From Xanthomarina sp. F2636L (GTDB taxonomy: Bacteria > Bacteroidota > Bacteroidia > Flavobacteriales > Flavobacteriaceae): a stretch of 64,000 nt of DNA. The translations under genes were made by a program, and so were the position numbers. A model generated the notes under the pieces. The model saw nothing but the letters and a program-made list of their open reading frames with translations. It did no database searches and was not told the origin of the DNA. Of this stretch, positions 53,942-63,446 are shown piece after piece. The stretch lies in NCBI RefSeq assembly GCF_026410195.1, contig NZ_JAPMLM010000055.1, positions 186,001 to 250,000 on the forward strand, read 5' to 3'. Positions within the stretch are counted from its first letter, which is position 1. Each line of letters opens with the position of its first letter.

Positions 53942-55057
53942 ATGCGAATAGCTTTAATCATATTCATTGGAATACACGGAATTATCCACTTATTCGGATT
54001 TCTAAAAGCCTTTGGAATATATGAGTTTAATGCCATATCACAGCCAATTTCTAAAACTTTGGGATGGCTTTGGCTAGTGACATTTATTCTTTTTGCAATT
54101 TCAATTGTTTTATTAATATTTCAGTCCAATTATTGGTGCTTAAGTGGGTTTTTAGCTGTAATTATTTCACAAATTTTAATTTTCAACTATTGGTCTGATG
54201 CAAAATTCGGTACAATAGCAAATCTAATAATTCTCCTATCTCTAATTCTAGCTTATTCCAGTTTTAGTTTTAAAAATAAGATTGCCGAAGAAAGGAAAAA
54301 ACTGTTTGAAAACTCAATAGCTGTTAGTGGAGAGGTAATTACTAAAGAAGCTATTTCGGAATTACCTTCAAGTGTTCAAAAGTGGCTTACCAACAACGGA
54401 ACAATAGGTAAAAAACCGATATCTAATGTGCATTTAACTCAAGAATTACAACTTAAACTAAATCCAGATCAAGAAAGTTGGAACAATGGAAAAGCCGAAC
54501 AATATATAACGACAAATCCCCCAGCATTTAATTGGAACATCAATACGAAAATGAATTCAATTTTTAATGTAGTAGGTCGTGATAAATTTGAGAACGGAAA
54601 TGGAGAAATGACAATAAAGTTATTATCGCTCATCTCTGTTGCAAATGAAAATAATAGCGATAAAGTTGACCAAGCAACCCTGCAAAGATATTTAGCTGAA
54701 ATGGTTTGGTATCCTTCAGCCTCTTTAAGTCCATTTATAAAGTGGGAATCTTTAGACGCATATGCAGCCAAAGCAACTTTGGAATTTAAAGGAGCAAAAG
54801 GTTCGGGAGAATTCCACTTTGACGAAAAAGGAAATTTCAAAAAATTTGTGGCCATGCGTTATCAGGATTCAAAAAAAACAGATCCTACAGAATGGACTGT
54901 CATTGCCACACAAACAAAAGAACGGAATGGAATTAAAATACCTGTGGAATGTGAGGCAAGCTGGAAATTGGAGAGTGGTAAATGGACTTGGTTAAAATTA
55001 AAAATTAAAGACATTGAATACAACGTGAAAGAAATGCCTGTGCCAAACAAAAAATAA
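53942..55057 (+). CDS. DUF6544-like membrane protein
   Basis: The 371-residue protein has an N-terminal membrane part of about four spans (about 1-115) and a soluble C-terminal domain of about 240 residues. That domain has SSVQKWLTNNG, then PPAFNWN, GNGEMTIKLL, LQRYLAEMVWYPSASL and WESLDAYAAKATLEF, a pattern I associate with the DUF6544 family of unknown function. It is transcribed after the lipoprotein gene but separated by the repeat, so co-transcription is uncertain. Confidence 0.75.
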   Translation: MRIALIIFIGIHGIIHLFGFLKAFGIYEFNAISQPISKTLGWLWLVTFILFAISIVLLIFQSNYWCLSGFLAVIISQILIFNYWSDAKFGTIANLIILLSLILAYSSFSFKNKIAEERKKLFENSIAVSGEVITKEAISELPSSVQKWLTNNGTIGKKPISNVHLTQELQLKLNPDQESWNNGKAEQYITTNPPAFNWNINTKMNSIFNVVGRDKFENGNGEMTIKLLSLISVANENNSDKVDQATLQRYLAEMVWYPSASLSPFIKWESLDAYAAKATLEFKGAKGSGEFHFDEKGNFKKFVAMRYQDSKKTDPTEWTVIATQTKERNGIKIPVECEASWKLESGKWTWLKLKIKDIEYNVKEMPVPNKK

Positions 55058-55286
55058 GTTAAAAACAAGAAAATGAATAACTCAAAGTACCCAAAATGTA
55101 TTCTAATGCGAATCTGTTCAGCAATTACAATGTACATAACAATGGATCTTTAGAACACGTTACCAAAAGCCAAAGAATTAAATCTGTCTTTAATCACACC
55201 CAAAATTGCTGAAGCCTTTTTATTAAAAGATAAAACCATACAAAATGAAAATGGGTGGGAATAAAGTAATTTATAAAGAAATAAAA

Positions 55287-57665
55287 CTACCTACGTTGTC
55301 CAGAAAACTGCATGGCTTCTCCTTTTCCAAAGCCATAACTAATACCAAAATTAACAAAACGGCCACGTTGGCGACTATTATATAAATAAAAGTCTGGTTG
55401 TGTAGTAGTGGTTTCATCTACACGTGTCGCAAATACGTCTCGTATGCTCAAATTTAAGATAATGCGCCCTTTAACTATTTTTTTTCTTACACCAAGATCT
55501 ACAAAATTAATGGCAGAAACAGTCTGTTGCAGGGTTTCGTATTTGGAATTATAATTTTCAGAGATTTCAAAATCGAAATCAGCTGGGAGTTTTACTTTAG
55601 CGGTAATGGAAGTTGTCCATCTATTGCCTGTAAAATCAAACGACTGTAATTCAAATAATCCTTTTCTATCAAAATAATTAAAGTTAAAATCACCATGGAT
55701 AGTCAACCACTTTAATGGACTGTATTTTCCATTAGCTTCAAAACCTATGGTATTGTTGGTTCCAACATTTTCTGGTCTGGAAACACTAACATTGCTTTGA
55801 GAAACAGTAATATATTCAATAACATCGGTTGTGTACCAGTAATATAAACTCATACTGAATGAGATGTTTTCGTACTTCTGAATGCTCGTTAGCTCATAAG
55901 AATTCGTGTATTCTGGTTGTAATTCTGGGTTTCCTTCAGAGATATTATAATTATTTCTAATATTAGAAAATGGATTTAGCTGTCTTAAACTGGGTCTGTT
56001 TATACGATTGGAATACCCAAGCTGCAACGAAAAATCGTCAGATACTTTATAGGAGGTGTAAGCACTTGGAAACAGATTGGTGTAATTTTGATCATCAGAT
56101 TGGTTGGTGGTTTCCAATAAGGTATTAATCGCCGTATTTTCTAAACGGAATCCTAATTTAAAACCCCATTTGTTAGCCTCATAAGCTGCTGTGGTGTAAA
56201 CAGCAAAAACGTTTTGATTTAAATCGAAAACATTGGTTAGAAAAGGATCTTCAATCCAAACACCACCTGCAAAATCGGATACAGCATAATCATTAGACAC
56301 CTTATTAAGGGTATATTGCGATCCTGTTTCTAAGGTGTAATGTTCTAGAAAGGGATGGGTATAATCTAATTTAAAAATGTAATCCTCTAATTTATAATCA
56401 GTTCGTGATTGCTGTTTAAAACTGTCCATTGTCCCAAAGGTGGTTATATTATCAAACTGTGAGGTCTGATCTTTACGGAAATAGTTTCCCAGAGCACTAA
56501 ATAATAAGGTTTGGTCTTCGTGACGTTTAAAATCGCTTTTGTATTGTAATTCGTAACGTATTTTTGGGTTGGTAGCTTCCGTGTATTCATTTCTATGCCA
56601 TCTGTCTGTAACCGTGTTGGAGGCATCCGTTTGGTAGAATTCTGAAGAAGCCGTTTGATCTTCAACTTCATAGGCATAGGAACCTGACAAGGTAATTACG
56701 TTTCTATCATTAATATAATAATCGGCACCAATAAGAATATTTCCAAACTTTTCATCAAACTCACTATCCCCATAGTTCGTAATAGTAATATCATCTATTA
56801 AATCTGCATTTATAGATTCGTATTCAGTAGGGTAGGTTCTTATTCCAAATCCTAATTGACTAAAAAGATTAAATTTTTCGGTACGTTTATTAATACTTAA
56901 ACCAAAGCTATTACTGTTGGGAACGCCTACATTTAAGCTTGCAGAACCATTAAGACCACGTTTTTCAGATTTTTTAAGAATGATATTGATAATTCCCGAA
57001 GTCCCTTGTGCATCATATTTGGCAGACGGGTTGGTAATAACTTCAATACTTTCAATCATATCTGCTGTTATAATACCTAGTGAACTACCATCATCACCAG
57101 CTAAAACCGAAGGCTTCCCATTAACAAGTATTTGCACTCCTTCATTGCCACGCAAACTTATGGCGCCTTCAATATTCACACTTACAGAAGGAACATTGTT
57201 TAATACTTCTAAGGCACTGGCACCTGATGCGCTTAAATCTTTACCTACATTAAAGATGCGTTTATCTAATTTAAATACTGTTTGAGAGGTTTCAGCTTGA
57301 ATCAACACTTCATCCAAGCCTTCCAAAGCTGGTTCTAATAGAACCGTTTTTAAATCAATGCGATTGTTTTCCCTATTAAAAGTATGTATGGTTTTAGTAC
57401 TGTAGCCTATAAAACTAATGTCTATATAAAAATTGGTGGCATCTGTTTCTAATGAAAAACGCCCATCTTGAGCAGAAATAGTACCTGTAATAGCTTCTTT
57501 AGATTGGGTGTCCATGATCGCAATGGTAGCATATTCAATGGGTTCGTTGGTTTGGGTATCTAAAACAAGACCAGAAACGCTTAACGTTTCGTGTTGTGCA
57601 TAACTTGTGACCTGGTTTAATATGAATAAAAAAAATGTAAAGTAAAAATACCTGTTGTTATACAT
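55287..57665 (-). CDS. TonB-dependent outer-membrane receptor (OMP_b-brl type)
   Basis: The 792-residue protein has a signal peptide (ending SYAQ), a carboxypeptidase-like regulatory domain (about 27-110; SGLVLDTQTNEPIEYATIAIMD opens it), a TonB plug (about 125-225; ASALEVLNNVPSVSVNIEG) and a 22-stranded barrel of the OMP_b-brl_3 type ending in aromatic residues (FVNFGISYGFGKGEAMQF). Such receptors import siderophores, peptides or oligosaccharides. No SusD partner is adjacent. It is divergent from the AraC/TPR regulator gene 294 bases away. Confidence 0.92.
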   Translation of the reverse strand: MYNNRYFYFTFFLFILNQVTSYAQHETLSVSGLVLDTQTNEPIEYATIAIMDTQSKEAITGTISAQDGRFSLETDATNFYIDISFIGYSTKTIHTFNRENNRIDLKTVLLEPALEGLDEVLIQAETSQTVFKLDKRIFNVGKDLSASGASALEVLNNVPSVSVNIEGAISLRGNEGVQILVNGKPSVLAGDDGSSLGIITADMIESIEVITNPSAKYDAQGTSGIINIILKKSEKRGLNGSASLNVGVPNSNSFGLSINKRTEKFNLFSQLGFGIRTYPTEYESINADLIDDITITNYGDSEFDEKFGNILIGADYYINDRNVITLSGSYAYEVEDQTASSEFYQTDASNTVTDRWHRNEYTEATNPKIRYELQYKSDFKRHEDQTLLFSALGNYFRKDQTSQFDNITTFGTMDSFKQQSRTDYKLEDYIFKLDYTHPFLEHYTLETGSQYTLNKVSNDYAVSDFAGGVWIEDPFLTNVFDLNQNVFAVYTTAAYEANKWGFKLGFRLENTAINTLLETTNQSDDQNYTNLFPSAYTSYKVSDDFSLQLGYSNRINRPSLRQLNPFSNIRNNYNISEGNPELQPEYTNSYELTSIQKYENISFSMSLYYWYTTDVIEYITVSQSNVSVSRPENVGTNNTIGFEANGKYSPLKWLTIHGDFNFNYFDRKGLFELQSFDFTGNRWTTSITAKVKLPADFDFEISENYNSKYETLQQTVSAINFVDLGVRKKIVKGRIILNLSIRDVFATRVDETTTTQPDFYLYNSRQRGRFVNFGISYGFGKGEAMQFSGQRR

Positions 57666-57692
57666 ATACCTTGTTTTTTAAATTTAGAATAG

Positions 57693-57700
57693 CAAATATA
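57693..57700 (-). promoter_or_regulatory. -7 promoter element of the TonB receptor gene
   Basis: TATATTTG on the minus strand matches TAnnTTTG exactly, 27 bases upstream of the ATG. Confidence 0.5.
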
Positions 57701-57959
57701 GTAAAAGCCTACTTGTATGAATTTTGAAAATAATTTATGATTACAATAAAACCCAATACCTTTTATTTAATAAACGAACCTGTAAGATCCATAAATACTT
57801 ATTTGTTAAAATAACAGCCTATGAATAAATAACGATAGGAGAGTAGTGAAACGTTTTCCATTAAACAATAAACGTGTATGAGTAAATGTGTGTGGAAAGG
57901 TATCAAATATAAATGTTTTCAATAATTTAATTTACATTTGTTGACTCAAGTAAAAAATA

Positions 57960-59738
57960 TTGATTAACCAAAAATCCATAGCAGTATTACCTTTTGTTAA
58001 CATGAGTAGAGATGTTAATAACGAATATTTCAGTGATGGTATTACAGAAGAAATAATAAATGCACTTACAAAAGTAAAAGGATTAAAGGTTACTGCGCGT
58101 ACATCTTCTTTTGCTTTTAAAAACCAACATGTTGACATTAGAAAGATTGGGGCCATTTTAAATGTTTCTAACATTTTAGAAGGAAGTATTAAAGTTTATA
58201 AAAATACAATTAGAATCAATGTTCAATTGGTTAGAGTTAGTGATGGATTTCACATTTGGTCAAAAAAGTTTCAAAGAAATCTAGAAAATATCTTTGAACT
58301 ACAAGATGAAATTAGCCTCATTATTGCCCAACAAATAAGAGAAAATTTCGGGCATTTTAATATTTCAGAAACTATTTCTTCGGTCGGAACTAAAAACATT
58401 AAGGCCTATAAATTATTTTTAAAAGGAAGGCATTATCAACTAAATTGGTTGTTGGAAGACTACTTAAAGGCTATCGATTTTTATAAACAAAGTTTGATTG
58501 AAGACCCTAATTTTTCTGATGCTTATTTTGCATTAAGTAGAAGCTATAGTATTTTAACAAGTTGGGGTTATATAAAAAGAAAAAACGGCCTTAAAAGTGC
58601 ATTAAATTATTTAGAAAAAGGATTAAAACTTAATGCCAGTTCATATTTAGGTTTTTTTTCTAAAGCATCTGTTTGCTTTTGGAATAACTGGGAATATGAA
58701 AAAGGAATACATAATTTAAAACAAACCATTGCATTAAACCCTAATTTTGCTATAGCTTTTGAAGCCTTGTCTGAAATATATATGGCTACCAATCAATTGG
58801 ATAAGGCTTTGACATATATAGATAAAGCATTAGAAATAAACCCCTTATCTCCCAACCATCATTTTACAAAAGGGAATATTTATTTTTTAAAAAAGGAGTA
58901 TCAAGAATCAATAATCCATCTAAACGAATCGTTATTAATTGAACAGAATTTTGGACTTGCATTAGAGACAAAACTGGCTTGTTACTTGCTATTGAATGAC
59001 GAAAAACAATTTAAGCAATTTATCAATGAAACGCCTCATTTAGAAAATCCTAGTACTTGTGAGCTTTTGTTTGATTTCTTGAATAAAGAAAAAGTGACCT
59101 TAAATCACATTAAAATAGATATTGAAAACAGTTTTAAAAGCTTGTATCCATGGAATTTTTATCTACTAATTCATTCAGGAGCAACTGATAAAGCATTTTC
59201 TGTATTTCAAGATAAAATTCAATTAAGACTTGGGCAACTTGTAAATTATAAATTAGATCCACTTTTACAACCTATAAGATTGCATAAAGATTATCAATCT
59301 CTTGATGAGCAAATTGTTTTAAATTCTGAAGAAAAGTATGTGACTGTTAATGCCCAAATTGCGGAAAACAATATTAAGCCATTAACTGAACAAGAAATTT
59401 CTAATTATAAAGAAACATTAATTAGCACTTTAAATGACGAGAAACTATATTTGAATCCCAACCTTTCCTTAAAAGTACTTGGCGAACATATAAATTTGCA
59501 TTCTAATAAATTATCGTGGCTATTGAATGCTGAATTCAATAGGAATTTCAACGATTTTATAAATCATTACAGGTTAACTTATTTTAAAACTATTGCCTTA
59601 GATCCAAAATTTAACCACATAACCATTCTTGGTTTAGCCTATGATAGTGGTTTTAATTCTAAAAGTGCTTTTAACACCTACTTCAAAAAAGCTGAGGGAA
59701 TTACACCAAGTAAATGGGTTCAGCTACATTCTGAATAA
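57960..59738 (+). CDS. TolB-like/TPR regulator with C-terminal AraC-type HTH
   Basis: The 592-residue protein has a TTG start, an N-terminal TolB/FlgO-like domain (about 5-130; IAVLPFVNMSRDVNNEYFSDG) of the type found beside TPRs in adenylate cyclases, TPR-like repeats (about 170-345), and an AraC-type DNA-binding domain (about 490-590; LGLAYDSGFNSKSAFNTYFKK). No membrane span or signal peptide is evident, so it is probably a cytoplasmic transcription factor. It lies between the divergent TonB receptor gene and a downstream run of exported hydrolase genes, either of which it may control. Confidence 0.87.
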   Translation: MINQKSIAVLPFVNMSRDVNNEYFSDGITEEIINALTKVKGLKVTARTSSFAFKNQHVDIRKIGAILNVSNILEGSIKVYKNTIRINVQLVRVSDGFHIWSKKFQRNLENIFELQDEISLIIAQQIRENFGHFNISETISSVGTKNIKAYKLFLKGRHYQLNWLLEDYLKAIDFYKQSLIEDPNFSDAYFALSRSYSILTSWGYIKRKNGLKSALNYLEKGLKLNASSYLGFFSKASVCFWNNWEYEKGIHNLKQTIALNPNFAIAFEALSEIYMATNQLDKALTYIDKALEINPLSPNHHFTKGNIYFLKKEYQESIIHLNESLLIEQNFGLALETKLACYLLLNDEKQFKQFINETPHLENPSTCELLFDFLNKEKVTLNHIKIDIENSFKSLYPWNFYLLIHSGATDKAFSVFQDKIQLRLGQLVNYKLDPLLQPIRLHKDYQSLDEQIVLNSEEKYVTVNAQIAENNIKPLTEQEISNYKETLISTLNDEKLYLNPNLSLKVLGEHINLHSNKLSWLLNAEFNRNFNDFINHYRLTYFKTIALDPKFNHITILGLAYDSGFNSKSAFNTYFKKAEGITPSKWVQLHSE

Positions 59739-59878
59739 AGCTCTTTAATAAATTTCACTTTTTTTCTCTCAATTAATTCCGTACGTCCTGAATTATAATT
59801 TCGGTCGACTCGCAGCTGTCTAAACTTCAAATTTGCATTATCAAAAAAAGTTTTAAAAAACAATCAAAAAAACGAATA

Positions 59879-60733
59879 ATGAAAACTAATGCAATTTTTA
59901 TTCTCGCCATAGCTTTTATGACTATTAAAGGCTATTCTCAAACAAGAGTCGTTAAAGTTAAGGATACTTTAAGACAGTTCACAGCGTATCAGTCAACTAA
60001 AATAAATGACGATGAAAAAGTACCACTATTATTGAATTTTCATGGGTCTGGTATGACAGCTATAGAGCAGATGCTCTATACAAAAACAAATAAACTAGCA
60101 GAAGCTAAAGGCTTTATAGTTGTGTATCCACAAGGTATTAACAACGAGTGGAATGTAGGATTTGGTCAAGATTATGATACAGGTACACAGGATGTAGAAT
60201 TTATAAATGTTTTGATAGAAAAGTTAGTGAAAAACTATCCTATCGATAGCACTAAAATATATGCTACTGGTTTGTCTAGAGGTGGTTTTTTTGTTCAACG
60301 ATTAGCAACAGAATTGCCAAATAAAATCAAAGGTTTTGTATCTGTAGGAGCGCCTATGCCAAACGAAGTTATGGACCGAATATCTGTAAATACACCCATA
60401 AAGGCAATGTATGTACATGGTACAGCAGATAAAATTGTTGATCGTAATGGAAAAGAAGGCGCTTACCTTTCTGTTGATGACTGTATAGCATATTGGAAAA
60501 ATCGAAATGCTTTGGAATCACAACCTGTTATTAAAATAATAGACGATGAAGATGATGGTACTTCAGTATTATTTACAAATTATGGATCTGTGGCAGAAAT
60601 ACAAATAGAAAATGGTGGACACACATGGCCTGGCGCAGACCCTTTTAATGTTGGATTCCCATTAGGGAAAACGACACAAGATATAAGCTTCAATGCTATG
60701 TTGTATAATTTCTTGTTTAAATCAATCAATTAA
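59879..60733 (+). CDS. Secreted alpha/beta hydrolase, LpqC/PHB-depolymerase-like esterase
   Basis: The 284-residue protein has a signal peptide (ending near GYSQ) and an alpha/beta hydrolase fold: LLNFHGSG (oxyanion region), nucleophile Ser133 in GLSRGG, an acid in HGTADKIVD and the catalytic His in ENGGHTWPG. This matches the extracellular PHB-depolymerase/feruloyl-esterase-like branch. Gene order puts it first in a likely operon with a beta-lactamase-like lipoprotein and an SDR protein. The physiological ester is unknown. Confidence 0.9.
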   Translation: MKTNAIFILAIAFMTIKGYSQTRVVKVKDTLRQFTAYQSTKINDDEKVPLLLNFHGSGMTAIEQMLYTKTNKLAEAKGFIVVYPQGINNEWNVGFGQDYDTGTQDVEFINVLIEKLVKNYPIDSTKIYATGLSRGGFFVQRLATELPNKIKGFVSVGAPMPNEVMDRISVNTPIKAMYVHGTADKIVDRNGKEGAYLSVDDCIAYWKNRNALESQPVIKIIDDEDDGTSVLFTNYGSVAEIQIENGGHTWPGADPFNVGFPLGKTTQDISFNAMLYNFLFKSIN

Positions 60734-60746
60734 AAAACTAACAAAT

Positions 60747-61829
60747 ATGACAACTTTACACAAACTTTTAGTAGCACTTATAGTATCAATTGTAGTGCTT
60801 TTTACATCATGCTCTAATAGTGACGATGATAGCAAACCACAAACTAAAGATTATACAACCGTTGAAGATCTATTAACCGACATCGATTTTCAAGGCTATG
60901 CCATTGTTACTAAAAATGGAAACGATTTAGTGCGCAAAGGTTTTGGATTAGCAAACCAAAGCACGACTATGCCGCAAGACTACAACCTTGCTTATCGCAT
61001 AGGTTCGGTAAGTAAATCATTTACAGCAGGAGCTATTGTACAATTAAAGCGTGATGGTTTAATTACTAGTTTTAATCAAACTTTAGATGAATTTGATGCA
61101 GAATTTCCAAACGGGAATCAAATTACTATTGCACAGTTATTATCACATCAATCCGGTATTCCAGAGTATCAATTAATAGTTGAACAAGCAATTGAAGAAG
61201 GGATTACTTTGGAAGAAGAAGATATTTATGAAGTTATTACAGAATTGATTTTGGAAAATGGGCTCAACTTTACACCAGGTTCTTATAAACAATATTGTAA
61301 TTCAAACTATCTTATTTCAGCTTTGTTAGTTGAGCAATTATCAGGAATGTCTTACCATCAGTATGTTCAGCAGAAGATTTTTAATCCATTAGGGATGACC
61401 AGTTCTTATAGAGGTACTGATGAAATTAATACGAATACACACGCACAAGGCTATTTAAACGGAAGCCCATATAGTACCTATCCCATGGTTATACCATTTG
61501 GTGCAGGCGATTTTAGTAGCACACCAAAAGATATGGAAACTTGGACGAATGCCGTTAAAACGAATTGGTTTACAGAGACTGAAAAAGCTGAAATATTTGC
61601 TCAAAATGTCCCAAGTGGCTTTGTAGATTTTGGCTTAGGTTGGTTCACTACTCAAGAAGGAGATACAACCATGTACTGGCATGGAGGTGATATTAATGGC
61701 TTTTGGTCTATGATTGGTTTTATACCAGAATATAACGCAACAATTGTCATATTAAGTAATCAGCAAGACAATACAGGTTCACAACGTAATACCATTATTC
61801 AACAATTATTTGCTCACGAATTTAATTAA
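60747..61829 (+). CDS. Beta-lactamase-fold serine hydrolase lipoprotein
   Basis: The 360-residue protein has a lipobox LFTSC (Cys22) and a class C-like serine hydrolase domain with SVSK (87-90), the tyrosine motif as YCN (183-185) and HGG near the C-terminus (YWHGGDINGFW). I chose the ATG at 60747, 13 bases after the esterase stop; the longer frame overlaps that gene. The YxN motif has Cys in the middle position. Probably a periplasmic or surface esterase or peptidase. Confidence 0.88.
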   Translation: MTTLHKLLVALIVSIVVLFTSCSNSDDDSKPQTKDYTTVEDLLTDIDFQGYAIVTKNGNDLVRKGFGLANQSTTMPQDYNLAYRIGSVSKSFTAGAIVQLKRDGLITSFNQTLDEFDAEFPNGNQITIAQLLSHQSGIPEYQLIVEQAIEEGITLEEEDIYEVITELILENGLNFTPGSYKQYCNSNYLISALLVEQLSGMSYHQYVQQKIFNPLGMTSSYRGTDEINTNTHAQGYLNGSPYSTYPMVIPFGAGDFSSTPKDMETWTNAVKTNWFTETEKAEIFAQNVPSGFVDFGLGWFTTQEGDTTMYWHGGDINGFWSMIGFIPEYNATIVILSNQQDNTGSQRNTIIQQLFAHEFN

Positions 61830-61854
61830 TAATGTCCCAATCAGTATCTAAATT

Positions 61855-62715
61855 ATGAAACATCATAACAACATATTATTAGCAGGAGCTACAGGTTATT
61901 TAGGTAATTATATTTTAAAAGTACTAATTGAAGAAAAAAAGTACGTTCGTATTATTGTACGTAACTCTAAAAAACTTCAAAATTTTAATCAGGACAATTT
62001 AGAAATAAAACAAGCAGAAGTTACGAAACCTGAAACACTTCAAGGTGTTTGTAATGGTGTTGATACAGTAATATCTACAGTAGGTATTACCAGACAAAAA
62101 GATGGACTTACTTATATGGATGTCGATTATCAAGCCAATATGAATTTGTTAGAAGAGGCTAAGCAAGCAGGTGTAAAACAATTTATTTACGTGTCTGCCA
62201 TTAATGGTGATAAGTATCGGCATCTTAAAATATTTGAAGCCAAAGAAAGGTTTGTAGATGCTTTGAAGTCATCTGGATTAGATTATACCATTGTGAGACC
62301 AAATGGATTTTTCTCAGATATGAAAGACTTTTTACAAATGGCAAAATCTGGACGCATATACTTGTTTGGAAATGGAAATCAAAAGTTTAATCCTATTCAC
62401 GGTGAAGATCTTGCTGGTTTTATTTACCAATTATTAGATAAGTCAATAAAGGAAGTTGAAGTTGGAGGTCCTGATATTTTAAGCTTGAACGACATTAGTA
62501 GACTGGCATTAAACGCCTTAAATAAACCTCACAAAATAACATATTTACCAGATTGGATGAGAAAACTTACCATTTGGATACTAAGAACATGTACTGCTGT
62601 AAAAACCTATGGTCCGATTGAATTTTTTCTAACCTTAATGGCTGAAGATCATGTGGCACCAACATATGGAAATCAACACCTAAGAGACTTTTTTCTTAAT
62701 GAATCTAATAGGTAA
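61855..62715 (+). CDS. NmrA-like atypical SDR protein
   Basis: The 286-residue protein has the Rossmann motif GATGYLG (11-17), then VDTVISTVGITRQKDG, and YVSAING and YTIVRPNGFF blocks, the pattern of NmrA/atypical SDR proteins that often lack the YxxxK dyad. It probably binds NAD(P)H and acts as a reductase or sensor. It lies 25 bases downstream of the lipoprotein gene in the same run. The C-terminal region from about 225 has a hydrophobic stretch (LTIWILRTC), as in some membrane-associated members. Confidence 0.86.
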   Translation: MKHHNNILLAGATGYLGNYILKVLIEEKKYVRIIVRNSKKLQNFNQDNLEIKQAEVTKPETLQGVCNGVDTVISTVGITRQKDGLTYMDVDYQANMNLLEEAKQAGVKQFIYVSAINGDKYRHLKIFEAKERFVDALKSSGLDYTIVRPNGFFSDMKDFLQMAKSGRIYLFGNGNQKFNPIHGEDLAGFIYQLLDKSIKEVEVGGPDILSLNDISRLALNALNKPHKITYLPDWMRKLTIWILRTCTAVKTYGPIEFFLTLMAEDHVAPTYGNQHLRDFFLNESNR

Positions 62716-62833
62716 TATTTTCTTAACCATTAACAGGTTCTAAATTATAATTCAAGACGATTCAATCTATAATGCTTTGCAATTTTGTACCATCAAATTA
62801 AAAAAAAATCAATAAATCAAAAAACGAACAATT

Positions 62834-63436
62834 ATGAAATCAATCAAAAAAAACATGAAGTTAAAAATGGCAGTTATTGCATTAACATTATTAACTACAA
62901 TAACATTTGCGCAAAACAATTCCACTAAAGAAACCACATTTCAACGTGAAGGGTTTTTGTTCGAAATGGGTCTTGGAGGAGGTGTTATAAGTATAGAAGA
63001 TAGTGAAGATATTCAAACCTTCGATAAATCTCAAGGAGCCATTACTTTTCCTGAATTGAAGCTTGGTTATATGCTAAACGATAAGTTGGCTATTACAGCA
63101 GCAATGCCAGGAATGATATATGAATTTCAAGATAATGACAGACATTTTGGGAGTTTCATTCCTTCAGTACAATATTGGATAAAAGATCATTGGTGGATTC
63201 ATGGAGGTATTGGCTTGGCTATCGATGGTCCAGCTCTGTATGATATTAATGATGATAACGACGAATGGAATTTTGGATGTGCCGTAATGGCAAGTTCAGG
63301 TTACGAAGTTTATAAAAAGAAGAACTTCGCATTAAATATTCAATCAAAAATAATTTTAGGTAGAGCGTTTCTTGATGGAGATGTAAATAGAGATGCAGTA
63401 TTATTTAGTTTAGGTTTAGGATTTAGTTGGTTTTAA
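62834..63436 (+). CDS. Probable outer-membrane barrel protein
   Basis: The 200-residue protein has a signal peptide (ending TFAQ) and a series of alternating hydrophobic beta strands (FEMGLGGGVIS, LKLGYML, SFIPSVQYW, WIHGGIGLAI, FGCAVMASSGYEV) and ends with FSLGLGFSWF, the aromatic C-terminus of an outer-membrane barrel. Size suggests 8 strands. Its gene starts 118 bases after the SDR gene and 10 bases before the final hydrolase gene. Function unknown. Confidence 0.8.
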   Translation: MKSIKKNMKLKMAVIALTLLTTITFAQNNSTKETTFQREGFLFEMGLGGGVISIEDSEDIQTFDKSQGAITFPELKLGYMLNDKLAITAAMPGMIYEFQDNDRHFGSFIPSVQYWIKDHWWIHGGIGLAIDGPALYDINDDNDEWNFGCAVMASSGYEVYKKKNFALNIQSKIILGRAFLDGDVNRDAVLFSLGLGFSWF

Positions 63437-63446
63437 AAAATCTCTC

